This document shows positions 1 through 10,800 of a stretch of DNA of 17,625 nt, in pieces. Below the pieces are notes generated by a model, which did not search any database, was not told the DNA's origin, and saw only the letters and a list, made by a program, of their open reading frames with translations. The translations under genes and the position numbers were made by a program. Source of the stretch: Triparma columacea (taxonomy: Eukaryota; Sar; Bolidophyceae; Parmales; Triparmaceae); NCBI GenBank assembly GCA_030267965.1, contig BRYA01001503.1, positions 1 through 17,625 on the forward strand, written 5' to 3'. Each line of letters starts with the position of its first letter. Positions within the stretch are counted from its first letter, which is position 1.

Positions 1-73
1 TGGTACATTCTGCAGCTGCCTGCACTGCGTTGGTCTGCTCCAGCACAGCTTGCACTGCATCAGCTGCTGGATG
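1..73 (-). repeat. Repeat block A, left copy
   Basis: This 73-base block is a direct repeat of 638-710 with about four mismatches and no indels. It lies inside the minus-strand gene. Both copies translate in the same frame (HPAADAVQA...ECT), so it is a coding duplication. It directly adjoins block B (74-220), whereas the other A copy does not, and it probably extends or is followed by more units beyond the left edge. Confidence 0.85.
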
Positions 74-1179
74 CTTGCACACGCTTGTGGCACTGGCCAA
101 CTCCTTGACGCCGGACGTACCCTCCTCTCTCATTCTGTGAGCGTTCAGACTGAAAGATTCTGGGACTCCACCAGTAGAAACTGAGGAAGCAGTCTTGACA
201 GCTGCAGCGTGTTCGACTTCACAGAGGTAATTGACGACGGTTTCGTCAGCAACGGGGGGAGGGATGGCTGCTGCGAAATTGGCGAGTTTCAGATGGAGGG
301 GGGGAGGAACGAGAATGGTGAGAACATGAAGAGTGATAAGATCATTGATGTGAATGTTGATATTGTGCCATAGCCCCGCCCTCCCACCATCTCTCCTCAC
401 CTCCCAAACCCTTCTTGACCTCGCTAGTCACGACATGATTCGCCTTACACACGCTTGTGGCACTGGCCAACTCCTTGACGCCGGGCGTGCCCTGCTCTCT
501 CATTCTGTTAGCGTTCAGACTGAAAGGTCCTTGGACTCCACCAGTAGAAACTGAGGATGCAGCCTTGACAGCTGCAGCGTGCTGGACTTCGGCCTTCGTA
601 GTATGGGGGTACGTGATGGTTGTTTGAACTGCATCGTTGGTACATTCTGGAGCTGCCTGCACTGCGTTGATCTGCTCCAGCGCAGCCTGCACTGCATCAG
701 CTGCTGGATGTTGGCTGATTTGACGTTGTAGATCAACGTCGAGAACGGAGACACCCCTCCCAGGCACAGGCGCCTCCCTCCCGACCTTTTTCTGCCTCTC
801 GTCCGCTTCTTCCAACCCGGCGATGAGTGTACTAAGTGTAACCGTGTCAACGGGACAAGCATTCTCACATGCACCCACGACCTTAGGTCGCGAAAATCTT
901 GCGTCATCTCTTGGAAGAATATCTGCGCGAGAAGAGTGGTTGAGAGCTAGGGAGGGTGTGAGCCAGCGAAGTTTTCCAAAATCTGAACCCCTCCTCCCGT
1001 CTCCCTGTCTCCCCCATCCCCATCCTCCCACCTTGCTGCTCTGTCTCACCTTGCTCTTGCTTGTTCATTTTGAGTCGGGATTGGTGTGTAACCTCGTCCT
1101 GTATGCTCCTGGTGCTGCTACATGTTGTAGAGGCCTTAACCATGTTGACCAGGCCGTCACTGTTTCTCATTTTATTCAT
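1..1179 (-). CDS. Unrecognised repeat-containing protein, 5' part, three exons (3' end outside window)
   Basis: I infer a minus-strand gene with exons 1179-1050, 922-401 and 270-1. Introns 1049-923 (127 bases; donor GTGAGA, acceptor CGCAG) and 400-271 (130 bases; donor GTGAGG, acceptor CGCAG) are both phase 1, and the frame stays open across both junctions (G|AT gives Asp, G|CA gives Ala). The start is the first ATG of the open frame (MNKMRNSDG); a second ATG lies three codons on. About 307 residues are visible before the left edge. The protein carries two duplicated blocks: A (HPAADAVQA...LEQ.NAVQAA.ECT) and B (HAAAVK.ASSVSTGGV...RMRE.GT.GVKELASATSVCK), in the order A-B-B-A. I recognise no family, signal peptide or membrane segment. 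It is transcribed divergently from the UBR4-like gene. The matched intron phases and in-frame substitutions between repeats favour a real gene; the function is unknown. Confidence 0.6.
74..220 (-). repeat. Repeat block B, left copy
   Basis: This 147-base block is a direct repeat of 444-590 without indels and with about twelve mismatches (about 92% identity by eye). The minus-strand frame is preserved and encodes HAAAVKTASSVSTGGV...GVKELASATSVCK. It is in exon 3 of the minus-strand gene, while its partner is in exon 2, so an intron (271-400) separates the two copies. Confidence 0.85.
271..400 (-). other. Intron 2 of minus-strand gene
   Basis: Read on the minus strand, this segment begins GTGAGGAG and ends TTTCGCAG. 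It is 130 bases and phase 1. Reading through would hit a stop at 344-342, while splicing joins two open segments in frame. This supports the join between the two halves of the repeat protein. Confidence 0.6.
444..590 (-). repeat. Repeat block B, right copy
   Basis: This is the partner of 74-220, offset by 370 bases and indel-free. It encodes HAAAVKAASSVSTGGV...GVKELASATSVCK in exon 2 of the minus-strand gene. It is separated from the downstream (right) block A by 47 bases that encode an AVQTTITYPHTT linker. Confidence 0.85.
638..710 (-). repeat. Repeat block A, right copy
   Basis: This is the partner of 1-73, offset by 637 bases. It encodes HPAADAVQAALEQINAVQAAPECT-like sequence in exon 2 of the minus-strand gene. 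Relative to transcription it precedes block B, while the left A copy follows block B. Confidence 0.85.
923..1049 (-). other. Intron 1 of minus-strand gene
   Basis: On the minus strand this segment runs from GTGAGACAG to TTCTCGCGCAG. It is 127 bases and phase 1, with a pyrimidine-rich 3' part containing CTCAACC. It joins a short first exon that starts with ATG to the repeat-bearing exon without breaking the frame. An unspliced ORF also exists from 1049, but it would begin inside G-rich sequence typical of neither exon. Confidence 0.55.
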
Positions 1180-1320
1180 TATTGATTCTGAACCTGCCTT
1201 TTCTGCGACGATGAGTGTTTATGAGTGTTTGGTTGTAATAGTTGAAGGTGAGAGCTCTCCTCGCCCTAGGACAGCGAGTCTGTAGAATTATAACCCCTTG
1301 TGTACATCCCCGAGATCTTG

Positions 1321-1328
1321 TATAAATA
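1321..1328 (+). promoter_or_regulatory. TATA-box-like element TATAAATA
   Basis: This is a near-ideal TATA box in plus orientation, 525 bases before the UBR4-like ATG and about 142 bases before the minus-strand ATG (where it reads TATTTATA). By distance it could serve the minus-strand gene. By orientation it suits a plus transcript with a long or intron-containing leader. Confidence 0.35.
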
Positions 1329-1382
1329 TGCCCCCTCTCCTGCCTCCTTCCCCCAAAGCACACACACCCCGACCGCAATATA

Positions 1383-1390
1383 TTTCCCGC
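1383..1390 (+). promoter_or_regulatory. E2F-like site TTTCCCGC
   Basis: The eight bases match the E2F/DP consensus TTTSSCGS. The site lies between the two divergent genes, 55 bases from the TATA-like element. An eight-base degenerate match can arise by chance, so this is a suggestion of cell-cycle control only. Confidence 0.25.
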
Positions 1391-1852
1391 AAAGTTTGTC
1401 GTATATGTCTGTTGTCGCCATGTCTTCGTGAGTCGCGCAAATACTACTCACAAAAAGCGAATTCTCTCTTAATGGATCTGTTGACTACCCCTTGGCAATT
1501 GGGAAAAGCGAATATTTTTTAATAAAAGTTGGAGCCTGAATTCGCTCGACAGCGCCTATTAAAATTTAGCAAGCCGGCACGAATTTACAATAAGCAAAAA
1601 CTTCAAACAAGTACTCGTCTACGCGCAGCACTTTGTAAACCTTTTCGCCTAATTAGAATAACTCTTTTCAGGAAATTGCCTTTGAACGTCATCTCAAGAA
1701 CGACAACTTCTACGTCCTCCATATCTCTAGCTCTCAATCTCGTCCCCCCTCTACTTTTTAACCTTCCGCACCCACCCAAAAATGTCCCTCCAACCATATT
1801 TCCACTTTCCTCCTCGCCTCCATTCTTCACAATTTCTGGCAATTTCTTCAAT

Positions 1853-4800
1853 ATGCCTCCTCGCAAGAAAGCGAGATCATCTCCCTCGGGGAAGTCGTAA
1901 GTCTCCTCCAAATCATATTCTTGATACCCTCCATACCCCTTATACCCTCAAATTGTCCACAACCCCAATCATCCATCACTCATTCCCATCGGAGGCGGAT
2001 TAATGTATCACTGTTTCCAACCTTTACCGTCCTCATAATCCTTATATTATCGTATCAAAGACTCACACCATGATGAACCTCCTCTCTCTCTCTCTATCCC
2101 CTCACTCACCGTTCCCCCAAACAGATCCAAGAATGCCTCGTCGCCTCCCCCAGTATCTCAGGCAAAATCTATCTCTCCCCTGGCCTCTTACCTACATTTC
2201 CTGGCCCATGTGTCCAATCTAAGTGACTCGACTGCAATAATTGATAGCATCGCCTCGAAGAAACCGAGCATGATAACGATGAGTAACGGACTGAGTATGG
2301 ATGCTATGAGAGCCTCTAGGATTATACCACTAGCCATTTCAATCATTGAGGTGAGAAAGGGAAAATAGGAGGGTGCTGTGCGGCGCTGCCGGGAGCCAAG
2401 CGAGTGTGTGTCAATACAAGGCGTTGTACAAGCTACACAAAACTTAACACCCCAATCTCACATGTTCACCTCCTCACACCGTCTCCCCTGCTTCGTCCCC
2501 TTCCCCTCTCACCTTCGCAGTATCTTTGTGGTTTCCAGCGCTCCCACCCTTCTTCTGAAATCTCCCAATCCTCCTCGATCGTCCTCTCCATTTTCTGCAA
2601 CTCCCTGGCCACCCTCCTCTGCCAGTCGTACTCGGTCCTGGACCGACACAAATCGAGCGAGGTCGTGAACCACGCGTTCGCTGCTATTGTGTGCGGAGTT
2701 ACAACAGCGTTTGAGGTGAGAATGCGATGTTTTTGGCAAAGTGACTGAGAAGTTGGGCGACACTAAACACAAGCCTCCATTGGGAGTTGCTGAGTTTCCC
2801 CTTCCCCTCCCCCCCCCCCCGACCAACTTAACCCTTTCGTTTCCTCGCACTCCCCCCTTTATCCTCCTCTTCACACCCTCCCCACCCCAACCCATCCCAC
2901 CCCACAGACCCTAACCTCCCTCGTCTCCTCTACCTCCCCCCACCCCCACCGCTCCACCGGGATCCTGAACCTAACCTCCGCCCTCGAGACCCTGGTGGCC
3001 GTTAACACTAAGTCCAGCGGTGACCAGCTACTCTACTCTTCATCCCCCTCCACCCCCCTAAATGCATTTGGACTCCTCCTTCCGCCCATCCCCGAAATAA
3101 CCGAACTACTAAAAGACGTCGAGACGCCAGCCTTCCAAACCTCCAAGCTGAGCCTCCAGGTAAACATGATACTGGTGCCGTACAAATTCTTCACGACAGG
3201 GGCGAACCCGCCCCCTCAGAAAACGCAGAAGACCAAGTTCATCGAGGCCACCAAGACCGCCCCTGCTTGCTTCACTTCGAACTTCTCTCATCCGCCCATT
3301 ACCGAGTCCGCCTTCAACTCCCCCCCCCCCGCTGTTAAGAAGCATGTTGTCTTCGTCCCCCCCCTCCCCTCCTACACCACTTCCTTCTCCTTCTCCAAGT
3401 CCGCCACCAACGTCCGTTGCAAGGCGCCAATTTACCTCCTTTTTGTCTTCAACGCAGCCTCGCCCATGCTCCTCTCCCTCTCCCGCCTCCTCTCTTCGCC
3501 CTCTCCCTCCTCCCTTCTGACTCTCCATCCCACCACCATCACCCCCACAACGTACTCCGCCCTCATCGTCTCCCCCCTAACAAACACCATAGCCCTAACC
3601 TGCCGCCTCTCCAACGCCCTCTTTGGTGCTGTAACGTCCCTAACCGATCACGGCCTCTCCCCCTCCTACGCCCCCCCTCCCGAGGCCTCAATCTACGTTG
3701 CCCACATGCTCTCCCTTACCCACGAGCACGTAACCGAAGGCAGGCCATCCACCTACGCCCCCCCTCCCGCAACCTTATCGACCATCGACCCCCGTGATGC
3801 CATCCTCCCTCTAATAAACGCCCTTCTTACCGCCCATTCTACGACGCTCCTTCGAACCTCGTCTTCCTCAACTTCTTCTGAGAAGTTCGTCAACCACCTA
3901 TCCCCGGTCGCCACGATAAATAATAAGGAGGTGCCTTTCTATCCGCAGACGTTCATCACCATGCTGAAGATACCGAATGCGATTGCTAACTTAGTCAAGG
4001 TGAGGTCTCGTTGTAACCCTCATCTCGTTGTAACCCTCACACACTCGTTGCACCTCTAACCCTCTTCGCCCCCCCCCCATCACTCCCATAGCACAAGAAA
4101 CTCGCCGATACCTCCCCGACGACCCAGCCCCTCAAGTCCCGCCTCCGCGCTTACATTGGAGCGATATCTCTTTCCCTAAACAGCTCCCCCTCGACCCACT
4201 ACCTCGATCAGCGTCTCGCATCTGTTTCCTTCGAGTCCCTCCTCTTCTTCCTCCAAATGGACTCGAAAGATACCCAGTCCGGCTTGCCCTCCCCCTCCTC
4301 TTCCGACGACAGTCCTCTTACCAAGGAGGTGACGAGGGAGCCTAAGAACATCGAGGAAGTATTCCTGAACATGAGTGGTTCAAGTCCAAGCCACTTGGCG
4401 CAACTCTTTGCGAGGATTTATGCGGCAAAAACGATAGAGGATAAAGGTAAGAGAGACGCGAGCGACGCGAGGCGAGAAGACTGCAAGACTATTATCGATT
4501 TGTCTTGCTCAACCCCCCCCCCCCTCCCCCCCCCCCTCCTCCCCCCAGTCCCCGACGACGAGCAGGCCGCCTGCAACTGCGGGAGGCTCCTCTCGTCGGT
4601 CCTCGAAGTAGTCCTCGCATCGTTCTTTACCTTGAACGGCTCCCCCTCCTCCGCCCGCACCGAGTTCAGGAGGTCCATGGACAAGAATTCAGGCGAGACC
4701 GTGAAGTCCAAGGCCGAGGTGGCATCGGAGGGGCTCAATATCTTGGCAGACCTTCTGTCCATCCAGGAGCCGACTTACCTGCGCAGGACCTGCCGCAAGG

Positions 4801-7800
4801 TCCTCGATGGCAAGTATTTTGACGTTAACCCCGTATTCCAGTTAGTCGAAAAGTTCGAGAAGAAGATCATCCTACCTGCCGTTTCGACGCTCTCCACAAA
4901 GAAACCCAGCGCCAACACTGCGGGCTTCAACCTCTTCTCTCTCGAGTCACGCCTTCACTCCTTGATAACCTCTCTCTTCGAGACTTTGCCCCGAGGCACG
5001 TCTATCGACGAGATCAATCAGCGGAGGTTATCTTCCTCCACCGTCTTCCCCTCCAACGTGAAGTCAGAAGAACGAGTGAGAGAATGGATGATGGCCGTGC
5101 TCGAAACAATCGAGAACTCTGCAACCCCATCTTCCTTGATATCGCACAACCCGACCTACTACTCTCTACTTATTCCTCTAGTCGCGAACAACCCCCTAGG
5201 ACCTCTCTCCCCCACCTCCCAACTCTACGTTTCCACCCTCCTTTCTATGGCCTCCGAGATGAAGGCCTCCTTCCTCGGCGATCCTTCCAACACATCCCCC
5301 TTCCCATCTTGCTGCAACGCTCAGCAGTTCATATCCCCAGCGCTGGGGACGCTTTGCTGCAGGTACATTTCACTCATGTTCGCGAACTTGGGGGAGTCTG
5401 ATAGGTGAGACGAACCGAGAAGAAATGAGAAAGAGGTTGAAATAAGGAGGAGGGTCGAGCATATAATTCAACAAACCCTAACGCAAGCCCCCTCGGTCCT
5501 CTCTTTGCTCCTCCTCCACTCACAGAAAAGCGGTCCTGACCGCCATCCTTTCGGCCTCTGATATATTCTCAAAATCTCCTCCACCCTCCCAGCACTTCGA
5601 CGTCCTATACACCACCTTCGTCGGCCGTTACGCGACCCTTCTCGGCACACTCCTCGACTTGAACAACTATCAATCTTACAGGAACACGATGATTCGAAGG
5701 CACGATACTACCTCGGCAGCCAGCTCGCTCGCTGCCGGAGATTCGGGACAGAATAACCCCATTTACGCCGCGGATACCTTCGGGCAGCCAGATAGGTCTT
5801 CCCAGGACCCGACCAGCTCGCTATACGACAAGAACTACATGCCGAAACGCAGGAACTTTAAGTTCGAGCTCAACAGGCTGGAAGAGAGCGGACCACTTAA
5901 TGATTATGGGACGGCGAGTCTGAAAAGGTAAGAGAAGTGGTGAAAAGTATAAAAGCGGGCAACATTTATTTCTACCCATCCACTAACGCCGCACCTCCCT
6001 ACACGTTTCGATCTTCGGTTTGCTCTTCTCCCGCAGTCTGGGCGACCTGAAACCCTTCAAAAACAGGCTGATGGAGCTCTTCAACTACGGGTCGAAATCT
6101 GCCAAGTTTGACAATGGCTATCTCTTGTATTCCGCTTGGACGGCCGATTCCTGCCTCCTCGATGCCGAAAGCTCTCAACCCGACTGGACTGCCGAAGGCG
6201 GAGAGCCCAATGAGAGAGAAGATATGGATCCATCGTACGTTTTAGCAATGAAGCGATTATTTGTTGCATATGCCATCAAAACCAAGGGACTGACAGGTAA
6301 GAATGGTTAATTTGCTCGCCGCCAGCCACCTCACCTTTTCAACTAACTCGGCGCTTTCCACTTCGCAGCCCACCCTGACGTGACAAACCTTTCTAAATCT
6401 GAGAGGGACGGCTACCAAAAGGCTGCCTACGACCTCCTCAGGGGACTCCAAAACAAATCCCTGGTCCCTTCCGTAATGGAGAAACTTACCATTGGCGTGC
6501 CGTCTCTTTCCACCCTTCTCTCATGCTTCCAGGCCAAGGCCGCTGTAACCACACAGCTTGTATCGGCTCAGCTGCACTCGCACCACTTCTTCCCGATGCA
6601 TAGGAAGGATGGCACCGGCCCTCCCATAAACGATGAAGAGATCGACAGCGAGGACGACGAAGAATACGACAACATGGCGGGAAGGGAGAGGGTCTACGAA
6701 GAGCAGAACGTCGACTGGTTTTTTGAGGTGAGTAATTATTGTCGGCGCTAGCAAATTTGGATTTAACCTTACCCAAAAGGTCGAGAGAAGCTTCCGTACT
6801 GGACGCTTCTCTTCTCTCAATTCCCACCCCATCATAACCCCAACCCTTTCACCATTCTCTTTGCTCTCGTCGCAGATTATTTCGACAGTTAATCACGCTC
6901 AGGCAGTTGAAAACTCGTGTTCCCCCTACCATCCCGATGACGTATCTGCAGACGCCGAAGAAGGGCACCCTGCGAATCCTGTGCTTCCCTATAAGGAAGC
7001 CCTTGATTTAGGCATCCAATCCCTGGACATGGCAGTCAAGGTGAGAACGGGCAAAAAGCACGGCATAGGAGCAACACTCACTAATGGTTCGCTTCTTCTG
7101 ACCAACCTACCATGGAATCCTTCCCTTGCCTCGCTTCTCTCGCCGCTCTTACTTCGCTCGTCTCAGGATGCGACCCAGGCCCTCGCCACCTTTGAGAAGA
7201 CCTTCTCCCACGTCCTTCTTTCGGTTGCGAACGGCAAGTCCCCCAATATGTCTCCTTCCCTTGCCTACCAACTCCTATCCAAGGACTATGCGGACCAGGA
7301 ACCCTCGTCTCGACTCTGGTCAAAACCCGTCTCGCTTGCGTCTGCTTCGGCTACCTCCTCAAATACGTCTGCCATCTCCACAAAGAAAACCACCCTCAAG
7401 ACTGACCTTACCCGTCGAGCAAACGCCCTCGCCTGCGCAAATATTGTCGAGAAGGCCGTCGTCGAAAAGGTCGAATTTGCCATCGCTCCCCTCTTCCAAA
7501 GGCGCAACAATTCTGATGATGACTCTTTCAACCGTTGCCGTGCGACTTACGGCCTGGAGGTCGGAAGGTTCGTGAACGGGCGAATCTTGGGGATGAAACA
7601 GACTAGAAGGCAGGTAAGAATGAGCTAAACACCGCGATGGTTGTGATGCGCTCTGCTCCGCTCGCTACGCATAAGTCGGAAAAAATATGTTCGCCGCACA
7701 CACCAGTCACACATAATATGATCCTTCCTACATCACCCACTAACACACCCCTTTCTGCGGCTTGATGCAGACGGAAAAGTCCTTCTTTGAGATGTTTGTC

Positions 7801-10800
7801 CAGCGGTCAGCTTACGAGTTTGAACTTATGCTGTCTGAATCTCTTCTAAGCCACACTTTTGGCGGGGTTGAGCCACACACGCAGAAGACCAAGACGAACG
7901 ACCAAATCTGTACCCAGTCCAAGACGAAATCCAACGCCGTTCTGCTCAATCTAGCCCGCCGGTGTGTGCTCGTTACGGCCCACGCACTTGTTCCTATTTG
8001 CTGCTACGTCCGTGCCATTGTACTGAAGTTCAAGACCGAGTTCAGCAACGTTGCGTCGCCTGGTGCAGATCTCGTCTCAAAATTGCAGACAGCCATCAAA
8101 AACGCCCTTAAGTACCTAACCAAACTCAACAACAACTCCCTCCTTTACGATTTGACGTCAAGAATCGTTGAGAGCTGCCTTGCGAACCTTACTGTGGGGG
8201 TTACCGGGTCATTTTCTGTCTCTGACTCTCCTTTTGCTGGGTCGGGGTTTGGATTTGACATATATCCGGGTGAAGCCAACTACGAGCCTGGGTCAGACCT
8301 GCCAATCATTGGGAAGGAAGAGTATTGGGCCTTTGCCACGACGTGTCAAATGAAAAACGCGATTATGAACCTTTTCCACCTTCTTTCGAGCTACAAGGAG
8401 GATCTACCCAGGCGTTCGTCTCAGACGCACTTGACCAAAGTCCATGAGGCGAGAAACAAGTACATTGAAGGGATTTACGACTTCCTCCTCGACCCCAATC
8501 TTTCTAAGACCGGGCGCTTCGGCTACTGCTTCAACTGCCAGGTTGTGGCCAATGCCGGGGCAGACAGAGTCAATGACGGGCGGCTGCTTACCTTGGCTGG
8601 AGCTTACGTGAAGGAGGTGAGAATGGGAGGAATCGTCATTGCGAAGGAAGACAAAATGCCTTGGCTGGTCCACTAACACTACCCTTCACCTTCACTCGCC
8701 ACAGCGCTTCGGAACTGCTGAAAATTGGAGGAAGGGGGGCTCAACGGGCCTATCTGATTCGGTCCAGACCGTTCACATCAGCGATCTACTCGGAAATGAG
8801 GGTGAGGGCGCCGATTCCGGTAGGCACGACCTCTTGTCCATGGCTTGCGCACTCTTTCTGAGCGAGATTTCCCAGGAGAACAAGGTTAAGACGGCAAAGT
8901 TGATGTTTCAGGTCAGCAACTGCAAGCTCCAGAATGTCGGCAACACCAAGGTCCTTAGCCACGAGCTTCTCGTTCAAATGCAGCTTGCTATCACGGGCGG
9001 GCTTCCTGAGAAAGCCTTGGATAACTTCGTCAAGGAGGAAGTTTGCAAGACCACCGAGCTCGGTGTTGTTTTCTGTGAGATGCTCCTCAAGGTTCTCGCG
9101 GAGAACTGGGAATCGAGCCTGGAGGCCAGGGAGCTCGGGCGCATAATCTTTGACGTAATCTTCGCCGAGATTGACGTCTGGCTGGAACAGAACGATGTCA
9201 GCGATAGCACCTTGGCCAACTCCAAGAAGGTCGTCCTTCTCTTCTGCTTCCTATGTGTCAACCTTGACTCCATCGGGCGTGCTATCTTTGAGCTGGTGGG
9301 AGGCAGCCGCTTGGGTGAAGGAGAGGTGAGAGTGGACTGGGCGCTTGAGACTTCAGCCATCACTATAACCCTCACCCTCGCGAATTTTCCCAACCCCCTT
9401 CTCTCATCTCTTCGCTCGTCGTAGGCTGTGGTGTCCGATGATGCGGCGACTCAGACTGTAAGAAGGGTCAAGGTTCTCCACGGCCTTCTCAACACGATTT
9501 CAAACGGCAAGCCGGCAACTTCAGCCGCTTCTGCTCCTCTCGCCTCCTCTGCCTCAACTGCGCTAGCGTCAAAAAGGGCGCCAAAATCCAAGAGCGATGC
9601 CATGGCGAGAACTACTTCCCAGAGCCCCTCCACTGAGCAGGTGAAGCCGGTCTTCCCCAGAGACGACGTCCTGTCGAAGTGTCCTTCCATCGACAGCTCG
9701 AAGAATATCTGCACTTATGTAAAGGGGGGTGATGAATTCTCCGTCCAGCACTGGTACAACTGCTACACGTGCGGCCTTCACTGGGATAAGGGCTGCTGTG
9801 GCCTTTGCGCCCGCGTTTGCCACAAGGGCCACGATGTTGTGTATAGCAGGGAGAGCAGCTTCTTTTGCGACTGTGGCCACGGAGGGAACGTTGCCTCATC
9901 AAATTTCTCAGGCATAAAATGCATGTGCCTTTCGGCCCTTTCCCAGTCAAAGATGAAGCTTGCATACTCCCAGAAGAAGCCGTCCCCAGTTTCTGCCAAG
10001 AAGAGGTCATCTCTGCAGCTCCCACAGGTTCACTCTGACGCTGCCGTCCTGGAGGCGGATGAGAACTTCGATAAGTACCTCGTCCTCAGCAATGAAGCCA
10101 AGGGCAGGCTAGTAAAGCAGTCGGTGGATCAGAACTGGGTGGACAAGATCTTTCAGCTCTTCCTTGCGTTCTACCGGCAGGCTGTATTCGACCCTTCCCT
10201 AGATGGGGCAGCCAATCCCGATGACATGGAGGTCGACGAGAAGGATCAGGGTACTCCGATGTCCCAACCCGGTAGGCTCAGGGGGTGCAGTGTCGGGAGC
10301 GTTGACGACTTCAAACTCGACTCCACTTTGAACCTGTCTACATCTCCCCCCCTCTTGCGCTGTTCGAAGCCTCTCGAGCTTTCCGTGTTGCAAAACACCT
10401 CAGTCCTTTCCCCCCTCAGAACAACCACTACCAGTTGCCTGCGGTTGAGAGATGAGAGTGCGGTGGCTTTTAGGAGTCAAAATAGCCTCATGTCCGAGTA
10501 CGGGTTGCAAAAGCGCATAATTGCCGTCGACAGTAGGGGAAGGATGATTACAGTGGAGGGAAAGAATTTGAATTTCTCGGTCGTTTCTCCCTTCACCAAC
10601 GTGAAGACTCTCCCGACGGTTTGCTGGGACAAGACCGCGCTCAATAAGAGCGATATGTGCATCGCGTCAAAGTATCCTATGGACTATCAACCCTTGGGCA
10701 TTCGCATCAACAAGACGAATGAGAGGCTCCTCCTCGTTTGGGGAACATGCAACCTTCACGTCGTCGTGCTAGATGAAACCTGCACCGGTGTCGCCAAGGT

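Larger units (their letters stand above)
1180..1852. promoter_or_regulatory. Intergenic spacer between divergent genes, probable bidirectional promoter
   Basis: This stretch of about 670 bases between the two start codons holds only short, non-homologous ORFs. It is more AT-rich around 1440-1600 than the flanking genes. It contains a TATAAATA box (1321-1328), an E2F-like TTTCCCGC (1383-1390), the ten-base direct repeat AAAAGCGAAT (1453-1462 and 1504-1513) with an inverted AGCGAATTC/GAATTCGCT pair (1456-1464 and 1538-1546), and a pyrimidine-rich leader (about 1730-1850) before the UBR4 start. A TTTTCAG at 1664-1670 could be the acceptor of a 5'-UTR intron, but I cannot pair it with a donor confidently. 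Confidence 0.5.
1853..9424 (+). other. Intron-rich 5' half of the UBR4-like gene (exons 1-13), helical N-terminal scaffold
   Basis: Residues 1-1956 come from thirteen exons. I see no zinc-binding cluster, signal peptide or membrane segment. The translation is mostly leucine/alanine-rich helical sequence with Ser/Pro-rich loops, as expected for the armadillo-like N-terminal scaffold of UBR4. The introns are 1897-2124, 2351-2520, 2716-2907, 4000-4091, 4447-4548, 5405-5525, 5928-6036, 6297-6368, 6728-6875, 7041-7166, 7614-7770, 8617-8704 and 9326-9424. The coding strand is strongly C/T-rich from about 2450 to 5300, giving many Ser, Pro and Leu codons. Conserved-looking blocks include CGRLLSSVLEVVLASFF (near 4585-4635) and QNVDWFFE at the end of exon 9. 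Confidence 0.85.

Noticed and set aside
1..710. The A and B repeats as a CRISPR array or transposon ends
   Set aside because: There are only two copies of each, they are 73 and 147 bases long, direct, permuted and in frame. There are no regular spacers, inverted ends or target-site duplications.
1529..1852. Extension of the UBR4 frame upstream of ATG 1853
   Set aside because: The frame is open back to 1529, but there is no ATG in it before 1853. The translated stretch is AT-rich leader-like sequence with a pyrimidine tract.
3160..3165. Possible donor CAG|GTAAAC inside exon 4
   Set aside because: The frame stays open across it for hundreds of codons, and I see no nearby branch motif and acceptor pair with matching phase.
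3109..3528. A 139-codon glycine/glutamate-rich minus-strand frame
   Set aside because: It is the complement of the C/T-rich exon 4, with no start context or domain.
8801..8824. GGTGAGGG...CCGGTAG in exon 13 as a tiny intron
   Set aside because: It would be only about 23 bases, too short to splice, and it has no pyrimidine tract or branch site.
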